A stretch of DNA of 45,213 nucleotides from Lachnospiraceae bacterium UBA1683 (GCA_002320245.1 DCKD01000018.1:1-45213); one strand, 5' to 3'; shown: positions 1 to 8,252, counted from the stretch's first letter. Translations and numbers: made by a program. The notes: generated from the letters alone by a model not told the origin.

Positions 1-153
1 AATGATGTTATGATTTCATCTCTTTGTAGATTAGATGATTTTCAGATGCTTCTGCTTCGATTGGAAAGAGCTGGAACGGAAATTGTCATTGATAAAGAGT
101 ATGACGATGACGAGATTCAGCCGGAGAAAGAGCCTGAACCATCATTCAGTTAG
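1..153 (+). CDS. C-terminal end of an unidentified protein (partial)
   Basis: The window opens inside an open frame that reads about 50 residues to a TAG at 151-153. The tail is rich in Asp and Glu (it ends EKEPEPSFS). The next gene starts 18 bases later behind GAGGAAG, so this is probably the upstream member of the same early operon. The N-terminus is outside the window and the protein cannot be identified. Confidence 0.6.
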   Translation, partial: NDVMISSLCRLDDFQMLLLRLERAGTEIVIDKEYDDDEIQPEKEPEPSFS

Positions 154-171
154 GAAAGCGAGGAAGAGTAA

Positions 172-405
172 TTGAAATACATAAAGGCAAAATTCGAAAA
201 GAGCAGACGGTCATATACTTATAAAACCAAAGACGATGTGAAAGCCGGAGATATCGTTGTGACTGAGAAAGGTGTAAATCTGACGGTCACTGATGAAACT
301 GTTGATATGGCATGGGTGAAAACCTATGGCGCGAACAAAGTTGCGGTTGTGAAGAAATTGGAAGAGCCTGCCAGTGCAGGAGAAAGAGAGGAAAAACATG
401 AGTAA
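172..405 (+). CDS. Small phage protein of unknown function
   Basis: This 77-residue frame starts at TTG 172, placed by the GAGGAAG ribosome site about 8 bases upstream; no ATG fits. The protein is basic at the N-terminus and looks like a compact beta-rich domain (short Val-rich strands, residues 20-60) with an acidic tail. It overlaps the next gene by 8 bases (ATGAGTAA), which indicates translational coupling. I do not recognise a family. It lies in the operon leading into recT, so an early role is likely, but that is position only. Confidence 0.6.
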   Translation: MKYIKAKFEKSRRSYTYKTKDDVKAGDIVVTEKGVNLTVTDETVDMAWVKTYGANKVAVVKKLEEPASAGEREEKHE

Positions 406-997
406 AGTATTAGATGCAGCAAAAGCATTGGTACAGATGTTAGAGGAAAAAGAAAAGCAAGATAAGGTATTATTATCCGCATTGCAGGCAGGAGAAACCT
501 TCAAGATTGGGGAACATAATTTTATCGTCTTGGAGCAGGACGGAGCGCAGACAAAGGTTATCTCAAAAAGATTTATGGCAGAGAATGTAGTGTTTGACAA
601 ATATGTTAGAGATTACAGTGATTCAAGCCTTAAAAAGCTGATTGAGAGAGACATTTATCCTGTTATTGCAGAAGTAGTAGGTGAGGATAACATTATTGAG
701 CATGAGGTGGATTTAACGTCTGTTGATATGCAGCAGGAGTTTGAACCGGTAAAATGTAGGGTACGCCCTATCACATTCGATGAAGCAAGAAAGTACAATG
801 ATTTGCTCGTTACTCCGGAGATTGATGGCTGGTGGTGGACATGCACTCCTTGGAGTACAGAAGAACGTGGATGGAAGTATGCACTCGCCGTTGTTTCCCC
901 GTCCGGCAACATCTACGGCGATAGCTACGAGGGCAGCGGCGGTGTTCGCCCATTTTGTATCTTGAAATCTAATATCTTTGTATCGAAGGGAGAATAG
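398..997 (+). CDS. DUF6273-like / C-type-lectin-fold-like protein
   Basis: The 199-residue protein starts at ATG 398 behind GAGAGAGG. Its N-terminal 40 residues look like an amphipathic, possibly coiled helix. Residues about 120-190 carry the pattern typical of DUF6273 and formylglycine-generating-enzyme-like folds: a WWW-x-C-TP cluster, then a VSPSGNIYG stretch and a GGVRP closing motif. Such domains can bind ligands and are sometimes variable proteins of diversity-generating retroelements. The 3' part (about 890-955) is much more GC-rich than its surroundings. No reverse transcriptase was seen. Domain call moderate, role unknown. Confidence 0.6.
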   Translation: MSKVLDAAKALVQMLEEKEKQDKVLLSALQAGETFKIGEHNFIVLEQDGAQTKVISKRFMAENVVFDKYVRDYSDSSLKKLIERDIYPVIAEVVGEDNIIEHEVDLTSVDMQQEFEPVKCRVRPITFDEARKYNDLLVTPEIDGWWWTCTPWSTEERGWKYALAVVSPSGNIYGDSYEGSGGVRPFCILKSNIFVSKGE

Positions 998-1002
998 TTA
1001 CT

Positions 1003-1056
1003 ATGAGTAAAAATTTAGAACATAGGGTTGCTGAACTTGAAAAAGAGGTGGAGTGA
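1003..1056 (+). CDS. Possible 17-residue peptide, or relic, before recT
   Basis: An ATG at 1003 opens a 17-codon charged frame (MSKNLEHRVAELEKEVE) that stops just before the recT start. It reads like the first turns of a coiled coil. It may be a coupling leader, or the surviving start of a lost gene. Its upstream ribosome site (GAAGGGAGAA) is good. There is no other support. Confidence 0.25.
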   Translation: MSKNLEHRVAELEKEVE

Positions 1057-1058
1057 TA

Positions 1059-2117
1059 ATGGCGAATGAAGTTGTAAAAATGGATACTGCTGTAAGCCAG
1101 TGGACAAATTCGATTACGGACCTTGTTGTAAGGGATTTTGATACTTGCGGAGTTACATTCGATGAATATTCGAAACAGTGCGCTATGGCAGCAATGACAA
1201 GTATTTTTCAGCTTGTGAAAGACAGTGACAAAGTAAATGACTTAAATGGAATTGATAAGTCCAATTTAAGAGAGATTGTTGGGAGGTGCGCAAGTCTTAA
1301 GCTCAATGCGAATGTAGTGCCTAGAGAGTGTTACTTCCAGTTGCGTTCAAAGAAAGTCGGAAACAATTATGTGCAGGTTGTTGAGATGGGAATTGAGGGA
1401 GACGGTAACGATGCACTTCTAAGGAATTATGGAAACAACGTAAAAGAGGTTTATCCAGTATGGCTTGTAAAAGAGGGAGATGAATTCATTTATCCGAAAC
1501 ACATAGGTGTTGAAGTTACGCCGCCAGAGTGGGAAGAGAAAGGATTGTCTCAAAAGGTTGTCCGCGTTGTATATCCGGTGAAATTGACAGATGGGAAAGT
1601 GCAGTACTTAATTGCTGAGCGTGAAAGTGTGAAAACAAATCTTTTTGCTCATATTAGAAATAATCTGATGAATGAGACGTTTGGTTTTGTCACAGGGAAG
1701 AAACAGAATGGAAAAGACAGAACTAGATATGATGCAACGCCTGATGAAAAAAAGAAGATTGCAGAGAAAAAAGAAGAAATCTACGATGCGCTTCGAAAAT
1801 GCGAGACATTGGAAGATATGCTTGCTTGCGAAGAAGCTAAGCCATATATCTCCGCAGCATGGCTTGATACACCGGAATCTATGATTGTCCGCAAGATGCG
1901 TAATAACGCAATCAAGAAGTTCCCGAAGAACATGAATAGCATGGCAAAATCATCATTGTTACAGATGGATGATACATATAAAGTTGCGCAGGAAGAGATT
2001 GCTGAAAATGAAAATTCACAGGAATTCGTGGTTGATGGCGATGTGGTGGCTGAATCTGAAGCCACGGAAGTTCCGGAGTTTGCAAAGGAGGAAACTTTAA
2101 GTAATCAAAAACATTAA
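1059..2117 (+). CDS. recT: RecT-family single-strand annealing protein
   Basis: RecT proteins coat ssDNA, anneal complementary strands and drive phage recombination. This 352-residue protein has the expected length and the family pattern: an N-terminal helix pair, the conserved LKLNANVVPRECYF-type block near residue 90, a beta-rich core with an EMGIEGDGND stretch, and an acidic tail. ATG 1059 follows AAGAGGTGGAG. No RecE-type exonuclease is adjacent; an ERCC4-like nuclease and SSB follow within 3 kb. The last residues (about 10) are encoded by a 57-bp repeat shared with the IS element at 7815, so the original C-terminus was probably replaced. Confidence 0.9.
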   Translation: MANEVVKMDTAVSQWTNSITDLVVRDFDTCGVTFDEYSKQCAMAAMTSIFQLVKDSDKVNDLNGIDKSNLREIVGRCASLKLNANVVPRECYFQLRSKKVGNNYVQVVEMGIEGDGNDALLRNYGNNVKEVYPVWLVKEGDEFIYPKHIGVEVTPPEWEEKGLSQKVVRVVYPVKLTDGKVQYLIAERESVKTNLFAHIRNNLMNETFGFVTGKKQNGKDRTRYDATPDEKKKIAEKKEEIYDALRKCETLEDMLACEEAKPYISAAWLDTPESMIVRKMRNNAIKKFPKNMNSMAKSSLLQMDDTYKVAQEEIAENENSQEFVVDGDVVAESEATEVPEFAKEETLSNQKH

Positions 2118-2142
2118 CGTTAGTGGTTAAATATGCTTAAAT
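2086..2142 (+). repeat. 57-bp repeat copy 1 (IS607 left-end relic in recT 3' end)
   Basis: These 57 bases are identical to 7815-7871, where they form the left end of the IS607-type element. The copy begins at AGGAGGAAAC and ends at TATGCTTAAAT. It contains the subterminal TTAAATAT motif that pairs with the right end of the full element. Just past it, 2141-2160 is a perfect hairpin (ATATTCCA-CTTA-TGGAATAT). Reading: a past insertion left only its left tip. Confidence 0.7.
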
Positions 2143-2246
2143 ATTCCACTTATGGAATATGGCGATGGGCTCTATAATCAGACAACATTCATTATGCCAG
2201 ATGAATAATTATGAAGTTGGAAGTCAGAATACAAGGGGGTGGTTAA
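2143..2246 (+). other. Spacer with a displaced C-terminal-like frame (2152-2208)
   Basis: Immediately after the repeat a short frame from ATG 2152 reads MEYGDGLYNQTTFIMPDE and stops at 2208. It looks like a natural protein C-terminus, perhaps the original end of a gene split off by the insertion relic. It is out of frame with recT. AAGGGGGTGG at 2233-2242 is the ribosome site of the next gene. Confidence 0.3.
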
Positions 2247-2989
2247 ATGCTCATGAAATGTAATGGATCTGGTTCATCTGGTAATGGATATGCCCTAATC
2301 ACAGATGATGAAATTCTTCTTTTAGAATGCGGGGTGCCGGCAAAGGATATGTTGCAAGCCATTGATTATCAGACTGGAAAAGTGGTCGGATGCCTAATTT
2401 CACATGAGCATGGTTAGGCGATCATGCGAAATACATTAAGGACTACATGAAGTACGGAATCAGCGTGTATGCAAGTGATGAGGTTTCCACGGCAATTGAG
2501 CAGATATACGGAGAAAAAGTTGTCGGAATTGAGCGAATGAAAACAAAGCAGATGGGGTCATTTCAAGTGATACCATTCCATGTACCGCACAACGATACGG
2601 AATGCGACGGATTCTTGATAAAACAGGATGAAATAGGTAGCTTGCTATTTATTACAGATGCGGAATATTGTCCGTATGACTTTTCAAAAATGGGAATCGC
2701 TCATGCGCTGGTCGAGTGTAATTACAGTGAGGACTACATAAGTCATATGGAAGATGCCGGAAAGTTTGAACACGTCCTTCGAGGTCATATGGAATTGCAA
2801 ACGTGTAAACGGCTCATAGAGTCAATAAATAGTCCGAGACTAAGAAGTATAGGCTTACTGCATTTAAGTGGCGGAAATGCGGACGCAGGGCGGTTCAGAG
2901 AAGAGATAGAGCAACTTGTAGATTGTGACGTGAAAGTATACGTTGCGGAGAAAGGATTTCAGACCGATATAGGATTGGAACCGTTTTAG
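2247..2989 (+). pseudogene. MBL-fold metallohydrolase (YycJ-like), frameshifted
   Basis: The first part (ATG 2247 or 2253) has the family opening GSGSSGNGYAL and reads to SHEHG, then TAG at 2415. The rest resumes in another frame at 2420 with DHAKYIKDYMKYG and continues to 2989, including the late HLSGGNAD motif. Removing five bases around 2412-2419 restores a continuous HEHGDH zinc-binding motif (HxHxDH) and a protein of about 245 residues. YycJ-type MBL proteins commonly sit between recT and ssb in phages of this kind. The 3' fragment could be translated alone from ATG 2447 but would lack most metal ligands. Confidence 0.75.
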
Positions 2990-2997
2990 GAGAAGTT

Positions 2998-3209
2998 ATG
3001 AAAATTTTATCGAAGTACGCTTAGTTGGATATGTAGTGTATCACGGACAAAGCTTTGAAGAGTGGCGGTGTCCAGATAAAGATTGTGGGATGAGCGTTTC
3101 GGAAGACTACCAATATTGTCCGTATTGCGGAAGAAAACTGAAGTTCAAGCAACCGGAAAGAAGTAACATGGTAAGTATTTTTCAAAAACAAGAAAGGGAT
3201 AACTTATGA
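2998..3209 (+). pseudogene. Small zinc-ribbon protein, 5' end out of frame
   Basis: From about 3012 an open frame encodes EVRLVGYVVYHGQSFEEW followed by CPDKDCGMS and CPYCGRK, a clear four-cysteine zinc ribbon, and ends at 3209 overlapping the ssb start (ATG 3206). The only well placed ATG (2998, behind AGGAGAAG) is in another frame and stops after eight codons. Dropping five bases (about 3007-3011) would give MKIEVRLVGY. GTG 3036 is an alternative internal start. Either a broken gene or one using a poor start. Confidence 0.5.
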
Positions 3210-3643
3210 ATAAATGGATTGGAATGGGTCGATTAACACGTAATCCAGAGGTTAGATACGGTGGAGCAAATAACACAGCAGTTGCAAGATACACTCTCGC
3301 AGTAGAACGAAGATTCAAGAGAGAGAATGAACCGACAGCGGACTTTATCAACTGTTTGACATTTGGTAAATCTGCCGAGTTTGTAGAAAAGTATTTTCGA
3401 CAGGGTATGAGAATCACGGTTTGCGGTCGTATTCAGACAGGAAGTTACACGAATAAAGATGGAGTGAAAGTTTATACAACAGAAGTTGTAGTTGAAGAAC
3501 AAGAATTTGCTGAAAGCAAAAATGCTAGTCAGCAGAACCAGAGCGGTCCGGTTCAGAGTCAGAGCGGACCGGTGCCAGCAAGTTCTGGTGATGGATTCAT
3601 GAACATTCCGGATGGAATTGATGAGAAGTTGCCGTTTAATTAA
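3206..3643 (+). CDS. ssb: Single-stranded DNA-binding protein
   Basis: SSB protects ssDNA and recruits repair and replication enzymes. The 145-residue protein has the OB-fold pattern: MNKWIGMGRLTRNPEVRY start, a YTLAVERRF strand, DFINCLTFGKSAEFV, and a VCGRIQTGSY strand. A flexible Gln/Ser/Pro linker (about 105-130) leads to the acidic tip DEKLPFN, the usual partner-binding tail. Start ATG 3206 follows AAGAAAGGGATAA. It lies between recT and the replication genes, as expected of an annealing and replication module. Confidence 0.93.
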   Translation: MNKWIGMGRLTRNPEVRYGGANNTAVARYTLAVERRFKRENEPTADFINCLTFGKSAEFVEKYFRQGMRITVCGRIQTGSYTNKDGVKVYTTEVVVEEQEFAESKNASQQNQSGPVQSQSGPVPASSGDGFMNIPDGIDEKLPFN

Positions 3644-3652
3644 TAATTAAGG

Positions 3653-4057
3653 ATGGTGATGGTATTGCAAAGCGAAAGAAAACCTTCAGAAATCATTCAG
3701 GATTTCATTGATTTATTAAAAGAATCACAGGAGAAATATGATGCATCGAAGACTGAATGTGAAAAACTGGATTCACCAGAAAGAAGTAAGCAGTGGGCGC
3801 ACAAGTTTGAGTTTGCAGATAATAAGCAAGAGCGGAACAAACTTGCTACAGCTTACCGGAATGAGAGAAAGTTACGCAGACAGCATAAAGATGTGGTTGA
3901 TTTGTACAAGTTCATTCACGATTTTGCAAGTTCGGAAAATAACAAAGCTATTCTGAAACGGCTGAACGGAATGCTTGTAATGCAGAAACATAATGAGAAA
4001 TATTTGAGCAGTGACAGACAGTATAAGGCAGGTGATAAGGTTGAAGATATACGTTGA
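3653..4057 (+). CDS. Helical charged protein of unknown function
   Basis: The 134-residue frame starts ATG 3653 behind TTAAGGATGG; ATG 3659 is an alternative. It is highly charged and predicted all-helical, with a coiled-coil-like core (about residues 10-90). Its 3' end overlaps the nuclease gene by 17 bases, so the two are probably made together. I recognise no family. Confidence 0.7.
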   Translation: MVMVLQSERKPSEIIQDFIDLLKESQEKYDASKTECEKLDSPERSKQWAHKFEFADNKQERNKLATAYRNERKLRRQHKDVVDLYKFIHDFASSENNKAILKRLNGMLVMQKHNEKYLSSDRQYKAGDKVEDIR

Positions 4058-4637
4058 TACAAACCAACAGGACGGAAAACATGAAACGAAGCACAGATAT
4101 CTTATCAGTAAAGGATATGAGCTTGTGTTTCTTCCACTTCCAGAGGGTGATTATATACTCGAAAACGAGAAGATTGAAAGTATGCTTGCAGACAAAGATA
4201 AGAGAAAGTGCAAAGTTGTAAAGAATGACATTTCGGGGCTGTTTGATGTTTCAGTTGACACTAAACGCAATATACAGGAAATTATTGGAAATATTTGCGG
4301 AAAAGGTCATGCGAGGTTTCACGATGAGTGCGCAAGGGCAATGAATAAGGGATTGAAATTCTATATTCTCATTGAGAATGAAGATGGAGTGAAAACGATT
4401 GATGATCTGGAAACATGGGATAACCCACGTATTGCAAGGTGGAAGCGAATTAAAGAGCATCATGAAAAGGGAAGATGGGGAAATGTACCGATTCCGAAGC
4501 GACCACCTACATCCGGAGAGGGATTGGCAAAATCGATGCGGACAATGGAAAAACGTTATGGAGTGAAATTTCTTTTTTGCCGGCCGGAAGAAGCTGGCAG
4601 GAGAGTTGTGGAGTTATTGACAGGGGAAGAGGTATAG
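4041..4637 (+). CDS. ERCC4-domain-like nuclease
   Basis: XPF/ERCC4-fold nucleases cut branched or flapped DNA. From TTG 4041 the protein opens KIYVDTNQQDGKHE, then has PLPEGDYI near residue 38, VDTKRNIQE near 75 and RFHDECARA near 95. This is the D...GDY...D-x-K...E layout of phage ERCC4-type proteins. A helical C-terminus of about 60 residues follows. The TTG is preferred because the family begins at this strand; an upstream in-frame GTG at 4011 exists. It overlaps the previous gene by 17 bases and ends 2 bases before the next start. It likely processes recombination intermediates with RecT and SSB. Confidence 0.7.
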   Translation: MKIYVDTNQQDGKHETKHRYLISKGYELVFLPLPEGDYILENEKIESMLADKDKRKCKVVKNDISGLFDVSVDTKRNIQEIIGNICGKGHARFHDECARAMNKGLKFYILIENEDGVKTIDDLETWDNPRIARWKRIKEHHEKGRWGNVPIPKRPPTSGEGLAKSMRTMEKRYGVKFLFCRPEEAGRRVVELLTGEEV

Positions 4638-4639
4638 GC

Positions 4640-5428
4640 ATGGTACATACATTTGACAGTGATATAGCAGCTAAATACGGAGTAAATGCAGCCATTCTTT
4701 TGCAGAATTTGTACTATTGGATTGAGAAAAATCAAGCAAATGAAAAACATTTCCATGATGGACGCTATTGGACATACAACAGCATTAAAGCGTTTGAAGA
4801 AATGTTTCCATATATGAGTAAAAAGCAGATACGTTCAGCGTTGGAAAAGATGGAAAATGAAGGGATTATTATTTCTGGGAACTATAACAGTTCTACTTAC
4901 GATAGAACAAAATGGTATGCAATTACAGAGAATGGGTATGCATTATTTGGAAATGGCGATTGCATTTGCCAAAAAGGTAAAATGGATTTTCCAGAAAAGG
5001 CAAATCAATTTGCCGCAGAGGGCGAACCAATACCAGATATAAACACAGATAGTAAACCAGATAATATTACAGTATCTAACTTTACTGTTCGTCGGACTGA
5101 CGTCCAACGATGCGTAAATGAGTGGAACTCATTGGCTGAGTACGGAATCAAGCAGATTTCAAGAATGGCAGCAGGAACTCAAAGATATGAAAGATTGGTG
5201 GCGAGGATAAAGCAATATGGCATTGATGATGTTTTAAAGGCGATAGCAAAGATACGTGCCAGTAGTTTCTTACAGGGACGTTCAGGCAGTAAAAGGCAGT
5301 GGGTAATAACCTTTGATTGGTTTGTATGTCCCAATAACTTTCCAAAGGTGTTAGATGGCAATTATGATGATGCTGAAATCCAGAATCCTATTTATCATAC
5401 ACCAGACAGTGGAGGTAGTAGGCAGTAG
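4640..5428 (+). CDS. Replisome organiser / DnaD-like replication initiator
   Basis: The 262-residue protein starts ATG 4640, just after the previous stop and behind AGGGGAAGAGG. The first 100 residues form a winged-helix module typical of phage replisome organisers: AAILLQNLYYWI, then YWTYNSIKAFEEMFPYMS and IRSALEKMENEGII. A polar linker leads to a C-terminal helical domain ending in WVITFDWFVCPNNFPKVLDG, as seen in DnaD-like loaders. Such proteins bind the origin and load the helicase, here probably the one encoded directly downstream. It shares one base with the next start. Confidence 0.8.
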   Translation: MVHTFDSDIAAKYGVNAAILLQNLYYWIEKNQANEKHFHDGRYWTYNSIKAFEEMFPYMSKKQIRSALEKMENEGIIISGNYNSSTYDRTKWYAITENGYALFGNGDCICQKGKMDFPEKANQFAAEGEPIPDINTDSKPDNITVSNFTVRRTDVQRCVNEWNSLAEYGIKQISRMAAGTQRYERLVARIKQYGIDDVLKAIAKIRASSFLQGRSGSKRQWVITFDWFVCPNNFPKVLDGNYDDAEIQNPIYHTPDSGGSRQ

Positions 5429-7446
5429 TGTTAAATGAAAAAGAGATACGAAAAGCTATTGCATTGATGAAACCGGACAGCCAGTTATTCGAGATTCGTG
5501 TCATATATGGTAATAAGCAAATGTATAGCGGATATTTCCGGAGTGCAGATACGTTGATGCGTGGATTCGATGAATTACGGAACTTCGGTGACTGCAACAT
5601 CTATATGACGCTCAACTCACTGAACGATGCCTGCTATGACAGGACGCAGAAAGATCGATTTGAAAAGAACGCGAAAGCTACTACTAGTGACAATGATGTG
5701 ATTGGTTATGATTGGATGATGCTTGATTTAGATCCAGTCAGACCGACCGGAACATCTTCTACGGATGAACAGATTGCAAAAGCAAAGGCGAAAGGAAATG
5801 AAATTTATAAATTCATGAAGAATCTTGGGTTTAACGACCCGCTGTTTGGCTTTAGCGGAAACGGAGTTCATCTGCTGTACAGGGTGTTCTTACAGAGTTC
5901 GAATGATAAGGTTGCGCTGATTAAAAAATCATTGCAAACATTAGATATGCTATTTTCAGATGATGAGATTAGTGTGGATATGAAGAACTTCAATCCATCC
6001 AGAGTATGCAAGCTATATGGTACGATGGCGCAAAAAGGTGCGAATTCGGAGAAACGTCCGCATCGGATGAGTTACATCATTGGTAGTCCAGAAAGCGTAG
6101 AAGTGAATGATATTAAGTATCTTCAAAAGTTGTGTGACTTATATCCGAAAGAAGAGAGACCTCAGAGGTATAACAATTACCAGCCAAGAGAGTTTGATTT
6201 GGAAGAGTGGATGAACAAGTACGGACTTCGGTATCGGAAAAGTAGTTATTCCGATGGAACAAAGTATATTTTGGATTGCTGTCCGTTCGACAGTAACCAC
6301 AAGGGCAAAGATGCATGTATCTTCCAGTCTCGGTCTGGTGCAATTGGATTTCATTGTTTCCATAATTCATGCTCGGATAAGACATGGAGAGATGTTCGGT
6401 TGCTATATGAACCGGATGCTTACGAAAAGCGGCAGCAGGAATATGAGCGCAAGATTTATTCCAAGCCGAACCAGATGCAGGAAGTGAAGAAGATTGAGCC
6501 TACGGAAGGCAGCCCGGTATTCTACACAGCAAATGACATTCTGAATCTTCCGGTGGCAGAGGAGTCATTCATTAAGACGGGAATTAATGATATTGACAGA
6601 CGAATGCGTGGATTAAAGAAAGGTTATGTGTCGGTAATATCCGGTTTAAGGGCCAGCGGGAAGAGCTCCATTATTTCCGAAATATGTCTTGACTGCGTGG
6701 AATATGGAAACAACGTTGGCGTGTTCTCCGGTGAACTTGCACCAAAGAATTTTATGCGGTGGATGAACTTGCAGGCTGCCGGCAAAGGATATGTTGAGCC
6801 GACAAATTTTGATGGGTATTACAATGTGCAGCGTAAATACCAAGAAAAGATTGCTAATTGGCTCGGAAAATGCTTTTGGTTATACAACAATGAGTATGGC
6901 AATAACTTCACTGCGATTATGGAGCAATTTGAAAAAGCAGTTGATGACAATAAATTAGATTTACTTATTCTGGACAACCTAATGGCATTCAATATTTCCA
7001 ATCTTGGGGATAACAAGTGGGATGCACAGACGGAATTTGTGTTGAGCTTGGAACGGTTAGCGAAAAAAAAGAACATTCACATTGGATTCGTGGCTCATCC
7101 GAGAAAGGCAATGGGATTTCTTCGGCTTGATGATATTTCCGGAACAGGAGATTTAGGAAATGCCGTGGACAATGCTTTTATAGTACATCGCGTGAACAAT
7201 GATTTTAGGCGGCTTACAAAGCAAATGTTCGGATGGAATGATGATAACGAACTGTATTCGGCTACTAATGTGATAGAAATTGCAAAAGACCGTGACGGTG
7301 GTATACAAGACTATTTCATACCGCTGTATTACGAGGTTGAGTCGAAACGGCTTAAGAACAGCAAAGCGGAAAATAAAATTTATGGATGGAATAAAAAGGA
7401 TGATGGATTTTATTCGGTTGAAAACATGGAGATTCCGTTTGATTAG
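5428..7446 (+). CDS. Primase-helicase fusion (AEP primase + zinc finger + DnaB-like ATPase)
   Basis: This 672-residue protein starts GTG 5428 overlapping the previous stop. Residues about 90-215 match an archaeo-eukaryotic-type primase: DLDP at 100-103 (metal ligands), FSGNGVH at 142-148, and SVDMKNFNPSR near 185. A Cys/His cluster (CCPFDSNH...CFHNSC) near 284-315 is a zinc-finger module. The C-terminal half is RecA/DnaB-like, with Walker A GLRASGKSS near 406 and Walker B LLILDNL near 515. It would both prime and unwind at the fork. No separate primase gene was seen, so the fusion probably supplies both activities. Confidence 0.85.
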   Translation: MLNEKEIRKAIALMKPDSQLFEIRVIYGNKQMYSGYFRSADTLMRGFDELRNFGDCNIYMTLNSLNDACYDRTQKDRFEKNAKATTSDNDVIGYDWMMLDLDPVRPTGTSSTDEQIAKAKAKGNEIYKFMKNLGFNDPLFGFSGNGVHLLYRVFLQSSNDKVALIKKSLQTLDMLFSDDEISVDMKNFNPSRVCKLYGTMAQKGANSEKRPHRMSYIIGSPESVEVNDIKYLQKLCDLYPKEERPQRYNNYQPREFDLEEWMNKYGLRYRKSSYSDGTKYILDCCPFDSNHKGKDACIFQSRSGAIGFHCFHNSCSDKTWRDVRLLYEPDAYEKRQQEYERKIYSKPNQMQEVKKIEPTEGSPVFYTANDILNLPVAEESFIKTGINDIDRRMRGLKKGYVSVISGLRASGKSSIISEICLDCVEYGNNVGVFSGELAPKNFMRWMNLQAAGKGYVEPTNFDGYYNVQRKYQEKIANWLGKCFWLYNNEYGNNFTAIMEQFEKAVDDNKLDLLILDNLMAFNISNLGDNKWDAQTEFVLSLERLAKKKNIHIGFVAHPRKAMGFLRLDDISGTGDLGNAVDNAFIVHRVNNDFRRLTKQMFGWNDDNELYSATNVIEIAKDRDGGIQDYFIPLYYEVESKRLKNSKAENKIYGWNKKDDGFYSVENMEIPFD

Positions 7447-7456
7447 AACTCTGTAC

Positions 7457-7579
7457 ATGAAATTGCATAGAAAAGATTGCAACACATTTTGTCATTATGA
7501 AGGAAGATTCAGAGAGGTTTATTGCTTTCAATGCGAACTCGGTGTAAGGTCGGTGGAATATGAACGAAGAAGAACTTAA
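7457..7579 (+). CDS. 40-residue Cys-rich peptide
   Basis: From ATG 7457 the frame encodes 40 residues with CNTFCH and CFQC, a possible small zinc knuckle, and overlaps the next gene by 20 bases. The upstream ribosome site is weak. It may be translated by reinitiation after the helicase stop (7446). Function unknown. Confidence 0.45.
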   Translation: MKLHRKDCNTFCHYEGRFREVYCFQCELGVRSVEYERRRT

Positions 7580-7778
7580 GAAATATTTTGCAACGTATAC
7601 AGAATGCTGGAAGTTGTTCCGGAAGTATTCCAATCCGAATAACTCGTGTGAGTTCTGGGATGGATTAAGGGATGAAGCAGCTTCGTTGTATCAAAAGGAT
7701 AAGACGGAATTCCGGAAGAATATGATTGTCGAAACTTTTAATGAAATTGAAAGAGTGTGGAAGTCAAGAAAGGAGTGA
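7560..7778 (+). CDS. Small helical protein of unknown function
   Basis: The 72-residue protein starts ATG 7560 behind GGTCGGTGGA. It is acidic and mostly helical with several Trp and Tyr residues. It is the last gene before the IS element, which begins about 35 bases after its stop and may have cut this transcript from the genes that follow at 9538. Confidence 0.6.
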   Translation: MNEEELKKYFATYTECWKLFRKYSNPNNSCEFWDGLRDEAASLYQKDKTEFRKNMIVETFNEIERVWKSRKE

Positions 7779-7814
7779 CGAGTTGCCGGCCGGCATTAAA
7801 CTGCAGTTTCTCAG

Positions 7815-7871
7815 AGGAGGAAACTTTAAGTAATCAAAAACATTAACGTTAGTGGTTAAATATGCTTAAAT
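7815..7871 (+). repeat. 57-bp repeat copy 2 (IS left end)
   Basis: This stretch is identical to 2086-2142 over 57 bases, then diverges (next base G here, A in copy 1). It carries the left subterminal motif and precedes the tnpA remnant. Confidence 0.85.
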
Positions 7872-7893
7872 GTACTCATGGAGGACATTGTTT

Positions 7894-8252
7894 ATGAATA
7901 CATCAAATATCACTAATTACAAACCATAAGATTTTGCTGAATTATTAGGTGTTTCCGTCAAAACGTTACAGCGTTGGGACAGAGAAAAGACAGATTTATC
8001 AGATTTGGCTATGATTGGTTTGAAAAATTCTGTATGAAGTTCAATACAAACATAGTGGTAGTGAATAATGAAGAGCTATCGCCACAAGAAGAACTTGTAC
8101 AGGATATTGTTTCAATCCTTCATGTATTCTCTTGTAGGTTGTATGGGCTTCGCAAGTATAAAAAACAAATAGAAATAGAAGGAGATGAGGAGATTGCTAA
8201 AGAGCTTCAAGACGGAAATAAACCCGACACCAGAACAGAAGGTCAAAATTAA
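7894..8252 (+). pseudogene. tnpA: IS607 serine recombinase TnpA, internally deleted
   Basis: ATG 7894 opens the MerR-like DNA-binding head, interrupted by TAA at 7927, then reads DFAELLGVSVKTLQRWDRE. Near 7985 it joins, in a different frame, to the C-terminal tail RFGYDWFEKF...LVQDIVSILHVFSCRLYG typical of IS607 resolvases, ending at 8252. The whole catalytic domain with its nucleophilic serine (roughly 90-100 residues) is missing. There are thus three lesions: nonsense, deletion and frame change. Confidence 0.8.

Noticed and set aside
2159..2263. 34-codon frame between recT and the MBL-fold gene
   Set aside because: It overlaps the more natural-looking 2152-2208 frame and the ribosome site of the next gene; no ribosome site of its own.
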